DNA of 64,000 bases, taken from contig JADYZM010000019.1 of the NCBI GenBank assembly GCA_020853105.1, forward strand, positions 62,001-126,000. Reading direction: 5' to 3'. Under the pieces are notes generated by a model, which saw only the letters and a list, made by a program, of their open reading frames with translations, made no database searches and was not told the origin of the DNA. This stretch comes from Flavobacteriales bacterium (GTDB lineage Bacteria; Bacteroidota; Bacteroidia; Flavobacteriales_E; Vicingaceae). Of this stretch, positions 44,585 through 52,900 are shown piece by piece (the stretch's first letter is position 1; each line of letters begins with the position of its first letter). The translations under genes were made by a program, and so were the position numbers.

Positions 44585-46093
44585 TTATTCCATTTTTAAA
44601 AGTTCATCAACAATTTTACGGTCGTTTGATAACCTTGGTACTTTGTGTTGACCCCCAAGTTTATTATTCTTTTTTAACCATTTGTAAAACGTATTTTCAG
44701 GAACAACAATAATTTCGGGGAATCCTAAAACCATGTTTTTATATCTTTTAGCTTCATAGTCGGAATTCAAACTTTTTAAATTGGTATCAAATACTTCTGC
44801 AAAATATTCCAAATTCTCCGGAGGGTGGTTAAATTCAATTATCCATTGATGTTTCCCACTTTGATTGTTAGAAAAATAGATGGGGGCAGCAGAATAATCA
44901 CGGATAGTTGACTTTGTTTTGTTACATGTATTTTCAAATGCCATTTCAACATTTTCAATGATTAACTCCTCACCAAAAGCATTAATAAAATGTTTGGTTC
45001 TTCCGGTTACTTTTATTCGAAAAGGATTCAATGAAGTAAATTTAATGGTATCCCCAATAACATATCTCCATAGTCCAGCGTTTGTAGTAATAACCAACGC
45101 ATAATTTGTGTTTAGTTTTACGTTTTCAAGTGTTATCGTTGGTGGATTTTCTTGATGAAAAAATTCCATCGGAATGAATTCATAATAAATTCCGTAATCC
45201 AACATCAACAGCATTTCATCAGAATTCGATTGATCTTGAATCCCAAAGTAACCTTCAGAAGCGTTGTAATTTTCATAATAATTAACTTTTCCTTTATCAA
45301 ATATTTCGTCAAACTGAGTCTTGTAGGGTAAAAAATTAACTCCTCCGTGCATATACAATTCAAGATTGGGCCACACTTCGTGAATAGATGATTTATTCGT
45401 TAAACTTAATATCTTATTCAGTAAAATTAGTGTCCAAGAAGGAACCCCAGAAATATTTGAAACATCTTCATTTATAGTCATTTGAGCCATTTTATCAATT
45501 TTGGATTCCCACTCAGCCATCAAAGCCACCTCAAGTGCAGGTACTCTCCTGTGTTCAACCCAAAACGGAAAGTTTTTCATGATAATTGCAGATAAATCAC
45601 CATAGTAGGACGTTTGATTAAATTCATTAATTTGACTACTACCTCCAACTACCAAGGTTTTACCAAGAATTAACTTGCTGTCGATGTGGTTGTTATGATA
45701 AATGGAGAGCAAATCTTTTCCACCTTTGTAGTGACAATCTTCTAATGATTCATTGCTAATAGGAATAAACTTACTTTCTCCGCTAACTGTACCCGAAGAT
45801 TTTGCAAACCATTTAATATCTGAAGGCCAAAAAATATTTTGCTCTCCGCAACGAGTTCTAAAAATATCTTTTTTCATGCTTTCATATTCTTGTAACGGAA
45901 TTCTGCTCGAAAACTCTTTTGGATTTGATATGCTTTGAAAATCATATTTTCTTCCCCACTCCGTGTCCTTTGCTTCGTACAATAATTTTTGGAGTAAGTC
46001 ATTCTGTACATCAATAGGGTATTTGATAAACAAATCCATTTGATGAATTCGCTGTTTGATTATCCAAGAAAAAACTGAATTGATTAATTCCAC
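44585..46093 (-). CDS. GH3-like adenylating enzyme
   Basis: 502-residue protein of the GH3 auxin-responsive promoter family (acyl-adenylate/firefly-luciferase superfamily). ATP-binding motif KWFAKSSGTVSGESKFIPIS near 111-130, the YENYNASEGYFGIQDQ segment near 272, GLWRYVIGDTIKF near 341, and a GRTKHFINAFGEELIIENVE hinge near 363. Plant GH3 enzymes conjugate amino acids to acyl acids; bacterial substrates are unknown. The only fitting start is a GTG at 46093, since a stop lies upstream and the next ATG would remove the family N-terminal helix (INSVFSWIIKQRIHQ). The propeller-like gene follows after 31 nt. Confidence 0.88.
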   Translation of the reverse strand: MELINSVFSWIIKQRIHQMDLFIKYPIDVQNDLLQKLLYEAKDTEWGRKYDFQSISNPKEFSSRIPLQEYESMKKDIFRTRCGEQNIFWPSDIKWFAKSSGTVSGESKFIPISNESLEDCHYKGGKDLLSIYHNNHIDSKLILGKTLVVGGSSQINEFNQTSYYGDLSAIIMKNFPFWVEHRRVPALEVALMAEWESKIDKMAQMTINEDVSNISGVPSWTLILLNKILSLTNKSSIHEVWPNLELYMHGGVNFLPYKTQFDEIFDKGKVNYYENYNASEGYFGIQDQSNSDEMLLMLDYGIYYEFIPMEFFHQENPPTITLENVKLNTNYALVITTNAGLWRYVIGDTIKFTSLNPFRIKVTGRTKHFINAFGEELIIENVEMAFENTCNKTKSTIRDYSAAPIYFSNNQSGKHQWIIEFNHPPENLEYFAEVFDTNLKSLNSDYEAKRYKNMVLGFPEIIVVPENTFYKWLKKNNKLGGQHKVPRLSNDRKIVDELLKME

Positions 46094-46193
46094 AGCCTTA
46101 CATTAATAAGTTATGTTAAAGTTAACGGTTGAATTTTAAAAAATTTCATTCTTTAATTTTTTTTTTAGAAAATAGAAAAATAAATTTGGTAGA

Positions 46194-46988
46194 ATGTATA
46201 TAGGAACTCTAAATAAAATGCAAACCCAATTAACCGATTCGGTTACTTATTCACTTCCAATCGGAGAAGAATTAATTGGGTTGAACAAATGTATTGGAAA
46301 TGAAATTAGCTTTAAATTCACAAATCGGATTGTTTGTGTAGAATGTGGAAAAGACACAATTAAGTCATTCAATCAAGGGTTTTGTTACTCGTGTTTTAAA
46401 AAATCTCCTGCTGCTGCAGACTGGATTATTCACCCGGAATTATCTAAAGCACATTTGGGAATAGAAGATAGAAATTTAGACTACGAAAAAGAGGTTCAAC
46501 TTAAACCTCATATTGTATATCTATCTAAAACCAGTGGGATTAAAGTTGGAATGACCCGTGAAAGTCAAGTCCCCACCCGATGGATTGATCAAGGAGCAGT
46601 TGAAGCAATTCCCATTGCAAGAACTTCTAACAGATATTTAGCAGGAATGATTGAAGTGGATTTAAAAAATCATTTTGCCGATAAAACCAACTGGAAACAA
46701 ATGTTAATGAATTTTTGTGGAAACGAAGACATACTTCAAGAAAAAGAAAAAATTAAAACCTTTCTTCCTAAAGAATATCACCCGTATCTTTTACCTGAGA
46801 ATAACATTACAAAAATAAACTATCCCGTACTAAAATATCCAACATCAATTGTGAGTTTTAGTTTTGATAAAAATCCAGAATATTCCGGAAAATTAATCGG
46901 TATAAAAGGGCAGTACCTCTATTTTGAAAATGGTATTGTTTTAAATATTAGAACTTTTACCGGGTATGAAGTAGAACTCTGTATTTAA
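46194..46988 (+). CDS. DUF2797 family protein
   Basis: 264-residue cytosolic protein. The N-terminus MYIGTLNKMQTQL fits the DUF2797 start; a Zn-ribbon-like pair CVECGKD ... CYSCFKK spans about 50-70, then HLGIEDRNLDYEKE, KVGMTRESQVPTRWIDQGA and YLAGMIEVDLKNHFADKTNW. The middle part looks like a GIY-YIG-like segment (VYLSKTSGIKVGMTR), but catalytic residues are not certain. Function unknown. A TAnnTTTG motif just 6 nt upstream of the ATG is too close to be convincing. The gene is convergent with the M42 peptidase gene (11 nt). Confidence 0.85.
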   Translation: MYIGTLNKMQTQLTDSVTYSLPIGEELIGLNKCIGNEISFKFTNRIVCVECGKDTIKSFNQGFCYSCFKKSPAAADWIIHPELSKAHLGIEDRNLDYEKEVQLKPHIVYLSKTSGIKVGMTRESQVPTRWIDQGAVEAIPIARTSNRYLAGMIEVDLKNHFADKTNWKQMLMNFCGNEDILQEKEKIKTFLPKEYHPYLLPENNITKINYPVLKYPTSIVSFSFDKNPEYSGKLIGIKGQYLYFENGIVLNIRTFTGYEVELCI

Positions 46989-46999
46989 TTCTAATAAAC

Positions 47000-48109
47000 T
47001 TATTTCAGATACCTGAAATCGTGGTTATTTTTTATGTTCTGAAGTGCCTGATAAATTAATTTAATTACATTTTCAACATCGTCTCTGTGAACCATTTCAA
47101 CAGTTGTGTGCATATATCTCAAAGGTAGAGATATTAATGCTGAAGCAACTCCTCCCGTTGCATAGGCAAAAGCATCTGTATCTGTACCTGTAGCTCTACT
47201 AGCAGCCGCTCGTTGAAACGGAATTTTATTTTTCTTAGCTGATTCTTGAATTAATTTGAGTAGATTGTTCTGAACAGCTGGACCAACAGTTAAGACAGGA
47301 CCTTTACCTGCATGATTATCGCCGCTGTCAATTTTATTAATCATAGGAGTTTGAGTATCGTGGCAAACATCAGTTACAATAGCAACATTGGGTTTAATGT
47401 TTTGAACCATCATCTCCGCTCCACGTAAGCCCACTTCTTCTTGAACTGAATTTGTTATATATAACCCGAATGGAAGTTTGATTTTATTTTCTTTTAATAA
47501 TCGGGCAACCTCAGCAATCATAAACCCGCCAATTCTATTGTCTAATGCTCTGCCAACAAAATATTTATTGTTTAAAATCATAAATTCATCTTCATAAGTG
47601 GCAACACAGCCCACATGAATACCAAGTGCTTCAACCTCTTCTTTTGTACTGCAACCACAATCCAAGAAAATATTATTTAACTGTGGAGCTTCTTCTTTTC
47701 CGGAAGTTCTGGTGTGAATAGCAGGCCAACCAAAAACAGCTTTAACCATACCTTTTTCAGTATGAATATTAACTCGTTTAGAAGGGGCAATTTGATGGTC
47801 TGAGCCTCCGTTTCTTCTCAAGTAAATAAATCCTTTATCAGTAATGTAATGAACAAACCAAGAAATTTCATCAGCATGTGCTTCAATGACAATTTTATAT
47901 TTCGCCTTTGGGTTTATTATGGCGGCAACAGAGCCATACGTATCAACCATATACTCATCAATATAGGGTTTAATGTATTCCAACCAAAGCTTTTGTCCTT
48001 TTGATTCAAAACCGGTTGGTGATGGATTGTTTATGTAATTTTTTAAAAAAGTGAGCGACTTATCTGTTAAAATAGACTTTTTGTTCGTTTTTGAAGATTT
48101 TTTAGCCAT
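47000..48109 (-). CDS. M42-family metallopeptidase
   Basis: 369-residue cytosolic aminopeptidase-like enzyme (M42/glutamyl-aminopeptidase group) using two metal ions. Motifs: EAHADEISWFVHYI (first His-x-Asp ligand), FVGRALDNRIGGFMIAEVA (bridging Asp), NSVQEEVGLRGAEMM (catalytic Glu pair) and AIVTDVCHDT (third Asp ligand), then SRATGTDTDAFAYATGGV and LRYMHTTVEMVH (final His). The ATG at 48109 (MAKKSSKTNKK) is the real start; an 81-residue upstream extension to 48352 runs into divergent ribD and has no resemblance to the family. Confidence 0.93.
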   Translation of the reverse strand: MAKKSSKTNKKSILTDKSLTFLKNYINNPSPTGFESKGQKLWLEYIKPYIDEYMVDTYGSVAAIINPKAKYKIVIEAHADEISWFVHYITDKGFIYLRRNGGSDHQIAPSKRVNIHTEKGMVKAVFGWPAIHTRTSGKEEAPQLNNIFLDCGCSTKEEVEALGIHVGCVATYEDEFMILNNKYFVGRALDNRIGGFMIAEVARLLKENKIKLPFGLYITNSVQEEVGLRGAEMMVQNIKPNVAIVTDVCHDTQTPMINKIDSGDNHAGKGPVLTVGPAVQNNLLKLIQESAKKNKIPFQRAAASRATGTDTDAFAYATGGVASALISLPLRYMHTTVEMVHRDDVENVIKLIYQALQNIKNNHDFRYLK

Positions 48110-48178
48110 ACGTATTCTTTTTAATTTGAAGAACGTAAAGTTAACCTCTTTTTTATAAAAAGAGTATTTTTGATTCTG

Positions 48179-49237
48179 ATGAATTTTGATGAAAGTTATA
48201 TGTCCAGATGCCTTGATTTGGCAAAACTTGGAATGGGAAAAGTTGCTCCAAATCCGATGGTTGGTTGTGTAGTTGTACATAATGGTAATATCATCGGTGA
48301 GGGTTTTCATCAACAATACGGGGGCAATCATGCTGAAGTAAATGCAATTCAAGCAGTAAAAAATAAATCTCTTTTAAAAGAATCCACCCTTTATGTAAAT
48401 CTTGAACCTTGTGCTCACTTTGGTAAAACCCCACCTTGTGCCAATTTAATTGTTGAACACAATATTCCAAGAGTGGTTATAGGTTGTGTCGATTCATACT
48501 CTGAAGTTTCAGGTAAAGGAATTGAAAAATTACAAAATGCCGGAATTGAATTAACGGTGGGTGTTTTAGAAAACGAATCGCTGGAATTAAACAAACGTTT
48601 TTTCACTTTTCACAACAAAAAAAGACCTTATATAATTTTGAAATGGGCAGAAACTAAAGATGGTTTTTTTGATGTAGATAGGGGTAATGAGATTGCTGGT
48701 TTGACCCGAAATAATGTTGACAACTGGATTACAAACGACCTGAGTAAAAAATTGGTTCACAAATGGAGAAGTGAAGAAATGGCAATCATGGTTGGAACAA
48801 ACACAGCGTTAAACGATAACCCAAGACTTACTGTTAGAGAATGGAAAGGGGAAAATCCTACACGGATAGTGATTGACTTACACGATAGACTTCCTCAATC
48901 GCTAAATATTTTTGATAAAAGCATACCAACTATTGTTTTTTCTCTAAATAAAGAAACCTCAACCAACAACTTAACTTATGTGAAAATTAATGATACAAAA
49001 ACGCTTTTAAAAGAAGCACTAAACGAATTACACAAGAGAAACATTCAATCAGTAATTGTTGAAGGTGGCGCTACTTTATTGCAATCGTTTATCGACCAAC
49101 AATTATGGGACGAAGCACGAGTTTTTATTGGAAACAAAAAGTTTACTACAGGATTAAAAGCTCCAAGTTTAAAAGGTAATTTAGTGGCTGAAGAACAGAT
49201 TGACGTTGACCACCTAAAATGGATAGTTAATAACTGA
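48179..49237 (+). CDS. ribD: Bifunctional riboflavin biosynthesis deaminase/reductase RibD
   Basis: 352-residue enzyme of two riboflavin steps. The N-terminal deaminase (about 1-145) carries GGNHAEVNAIQ (zinc His and catalytic Glu) and NLEPCAHFGKTPPCANLIV (zinc Cys pair). The C-terminal reductase (about 150-352) shows FILKWAETKDGFFD-type start here as YIILKWAETKDGFFD, MVGTNTALNDNPRLTVREW, and SVIVEGGATLLQSFI. The ATG at 48179 (MNFDESYMSRCLDLA) is preferred to a TTG nine bases before. An IMPACT-family gene starts 9 nt after the stop, so both are likely in one operon. Confidence 0.95.
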   Translation: MNFDESYMSRCLDLAKLGMGKVAPNPMVGCVVVHNGNIIGEGFHQQYGGNHAEVNAIQAVKNKSLLKESTLYVNLEPCAHFGKTPPCANLIVEHNIPRVVIGCVDSYSEVSGKGIEKLQNAGIELTVGVLENESLELNKRFFTFHNKKRPYIILKWAETKDGFFDVDRGNEIAGLTRNNVDNWITNDLSKKLVHKWRSEEMAIMVGTNTALNDNPRLTVREWKGENPTRIVIDLHDRLPQSLNIFDKSIPTIVFSLNKETSTNNLTYVKINDTKTLLKEALNELHKRNIQSVIVEGGATLLQSFIDQQLWDEARVFIGNKKFTTGLKAPSLKGNLVAEEQIDVDHLKWIVNN

Positions 49238-49246
49238 TAATGAAAC

Positions 49247-49852
49247 TTGGACACCTACCTAACCATATCTTCAGCTTCTCAAGGAATTTACAAAGAAAAA
49301 GGAAGTAAGTTTTTGGCTTTTGCTTTTCCCATTTTTAGCGAAGAAGAATTTAAAAATCACCTAAGTCATTTAAAAAAAGAATACCACGATGCCCGACACC
49401 ATTGTTATGCTTTTAAATTGGGTTTAACCGAAAACGAATACCGCTATAGCGATGACGGTGAACCTAACAATTCGGCTGGAAAACCTATTTATGGGCAGAT
49501 TCTATCAAAAAACCTGACTAACGTTGGTATTGTGGTGGTTCGTTATTTTGGTGGAACTAAATTGGGTGTTGGAGGACTTGTTACCGCTTACAAAGAAGCT
49601 GCTGCAGATACATTACAAAATGCAACTATTATAAATCGAACAGTCAATAACTTTTATCAAATTTTGTTCGATTACGCAATAATGAGTGATGTGATGAATT
49701 TTATTAAGAAACAAAATTTAAAGGTTTCTAAACAAATTTTTGAGGAGCATTGTCTAGTTGAATTTGGAATAAGAAAGACCGAAGCTAATTCTGTGGTAAA
49801 TGAGTTAGAAAAAATAAATGGTATAAATATAAAACTTGTGAGGAATCAATAA
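49247..49852 (+). CDS. IMPACT/YigZ-family protein
   Basis: 201-residue YigZ/IMPACT protein, a family linked to translation control or RNA-related functions in other organisms but not settled in bacteria. The N-terminus YLTISSASQGIYKEKGSKFL and segments HDARHHCYAFKLG, DDGEPNNSAGKPIYGQI and VRYFGGTKLGVGGLVTAYKE are family hallmarks. The start is a TTG at 49247: the frame is closed by a TGA two codons upstream, an ATG at 49240 is out of frame, and the next in-frame Met would be deep inside the domain. It follows ribD by 9 nt. Confidence 0.9.
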   Translation: MDTYLTISSASQGIYKEKGSKFLAFAFPIFSEEEFKNHLSHLKKEYHDARHHCYAFKLGLTENEYRYSDDGEPNNSAGKPIYGQILSKNLTNVGIVVVRYFGGTKLGVGGLVTAYKEAAADTLQNATIINRTVNNFYQILFDYAIMSDVMNFIKKQNLKVSKQIFEEHCLVEFGIRKTEANSVVNELEKINGINIKLVRNQ

Positions 49853-49938
49853 CTTTTAGAAAAGCAACTATTTATTGTTAAGTTTCGTCTAACTTATATC
49901 TGTTTTGTACTATGTTTCAATACTTTGCCTTATAGTCT

Positions 49939-52900
49939 ATGAGAAAAATATTTCTACTCATATTTGTCTTACTATCATCCATTGATTGTTTTTCGCAAAA
50001 CTGGATAAATTCTGCAGGAGGAAACAGTAATGATGAATCGTATGACGTTGAAGTTGATAACTCAGGTTTTATATACACTACAGGCTATGTTACTAGTTCA
50101 ACTGTATTTGGAGGAACGATAAACTTAACTACTAATGGATTTAGCGATATTTACGTATCTAAAAGCGATTCCAATGGCAATTTTTTATGGGCAAAAGTTT
50201 TTGGAGGTACTCAAGCCGATAGAGGTTATGATATAGCAATTGATAATTCTGGAAATATTTATGTAACAGGTTATTTTATAGGTACAGCCAATTTTGGAAG
50301 TGTTACTCTTACTTCTGTTGGCAATTCTCAAGATATATTTATTTTAAAATTAGATACTAATGGCAATGTGATTTGGGCAAAATCAGAGGGAGGGAATGAA
50401 GGAGATACTGGATATGGTGTTACTGTAGATAATTTAGGCAATGTAATAATTACAGGTCAATTTAAAGGGAATGCACAAATTGGTTTGAACAATTTTTCCA
50501 GTTCAATTGATCCAATTACAGGATTACCAACCTTTGATATGTTTGTTTCAAAATATGATTCTATTGGAAACAATCTTTGGTCATTACAAGGTGTTGCAAA
50601 ATATGATGACAGGGGATTAGCTTTAAAAACCGACCAAAATAATAACATTTACATAACAGGTCAGTTTTCAGATACATTAACAATAGCCGGGGCAACACAT
50701 AATAACACTATTTTTAATGCCGGCATGTTATTAAAGTTAGATGCCTTAGGAAATGAAGTTTGGTTTAAAAGACTTGGGGCAACACAAACATTAGTTTATG
50801 ATGTTGAAATTGATAACAATGGAGATGTTTACATTACCGGAGATTTTATGGGACAGATGGCAATCATTTCATCGAATGGTATCAACTTTTTAAATGGCAA
50901 TTATACCTATCGAATCTTTCTAATAAAGTTTACTCCTTCAGGTGATATTATTTGGATGCAGGAAGATGATTCTGATTCACCCGTTTCATCTTCGGCATTA
51001 ACACTTGATTCAAATCAAGACCCATATATATCTGGAACCTTTAAATGTGTTTTTAATGAATATGCTGATACGTTAGGTTCAGGTCTGTTTAATTCTGTAG
51101 GGTATAATGATGTTTTTATTACTAAATATGATAAATTAGGTAAAAGAAAATGGATGAAACAATATGGAGGGCCACTCGATGATTATTGTTCAGGCATTGC
51201 AATATCACATATAAATAATCCAATTATTTCCGGTGGATATACTGAATATTTTAATTATCCCATTGGATCAACTTTTTCTACTTTTTCTGGTATAAATCAA
51301 ATTTTTCCAGTCTATAATTGGAGCACAACTTGTCCAAAATCTAATTATAAATATTTAAATGCAGTTGGCTCAAAAGATGTTTTTGTAGGGAAACCAGTTG
51401 ATTTAACTATCCCTCATTATTATTATTATGAAAAATCATCTTGTTTCAACTCAAGTATTCCTTGTCTTGAAAATACTTGTCCAGATTCCTTAACTTTTTG
51501 TGGAAATGGTAGTATTAGAGATTATACGAACACCGTACGCGATGGGTATCATTTAGATGTTTATAACGCTAATCCTAATTATCATCACGGACCCTATTTT
51601 GATTTTTTATGGAGTAATGGAGATACACTTAATTCAACAAATATATACACTACAGGCAATTATTGGGTTAAAACTGAAAGAATAGATGGATGTTTAATAA
51701 AAAAAGATACCGTATTTGTAACTGTAAATCCAATACCACAATTACCTCACTTAACAGATGATCATAATTTTAATATACAAAAGTATCCTAACTACAACAA
51801 AATCACATTGTGTTTTCCTGATACAGCAACAACATGGTTTGGAAACTTAGACACAACATATCAATTTTCTTTTACTACACCATCAGGTACTACTTTTACT
51901 GATTCTCTACCACACCAAATATTTGAAGCAGGAAATTATACTGTTTCGGTTTTAGATACTAATAATTGCACTAAATCAGCAACTTTAATCTTAAAATACG
52001 ATTATCCAAATACCGATACAATTATTCCTTATATATTACAACTTGATGACACCATTTGTAAAGGTAAACAAATTAGCTTTATTGTTGCTGACTCAATAAC
52101 AAATCCATCAGGGAACCCAACTGCTTATTGTTCAAATATAGTGTCTCAAAATTGGAATATTAGTTCTGGATTTTCATGTTTGACAGGCAGTTTCTATCCG
52201 ACAGTTTCAGGGTGGTATAACATTAATGTTGAATTTGTAATAGGTTATTCAAACCAATGTGGAATTGATACTACACATTATTTTTTACAAGATTCATTTT
52301 ATATTCATGTAAATCCTTTACCAACAGTTAGTTATAATTTAGGAGGCGATCCTTTGATGTGTCCAGGAGATACTTTTAATGTATGGACAAATAATGTAAT
52401 TCCAGGCTTTACTTGGGGAGGTCCAGGAATTGTATTGGTAACCTTAGACGGTGATTCTATTTTTGCTAACCAACAAGGGAATTACAGTTATAGTGGAACA
52501 TTTACTGATTCAATTACTGGTTGTTATAAATATTTCAATAAAAATTTTCATGTTTCAGTTAAACCTAATCCAACTATTATAAGTAATGTTCCTGACAATA
52601 TTATTTGCCCTGGCGATTCTATTCTTTTAACTTGTCAGCAAAGTGGTGTTTCTTATGAGTGGGTTGGACCCCAAGGAAACGTTATAGGAAATACACAATC
52701 GATTTGGGTTGATGTTCCGGGCTTTTATCATTGTATTTTAACAGATAATGATTTATGTGTTCTAACATCGAATACCATTGAGTTGAAGGAGTATAACACA
52801 CCATTTATACTAGTAGATCCAGGAACTGAATTGTGTCACTCAGGTTCTATAGAATTAACAGTATTTTATACGGGATCACCTACGATTCAATGGCAACCAA

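Noticed and set aside
46181-46188. TAAATTTG promoter-like box before the DUF2797 gene
   Set aside because: Only 6 nt from the start codon; would demand a leaderless transcript and is likely chance.
48110-48352. 81-codon upstream extension of the M42 peptidase
   Set aside because: It runs antisense through the ribD start and its residues are unlike the family; the ATG at 48109 is natural.
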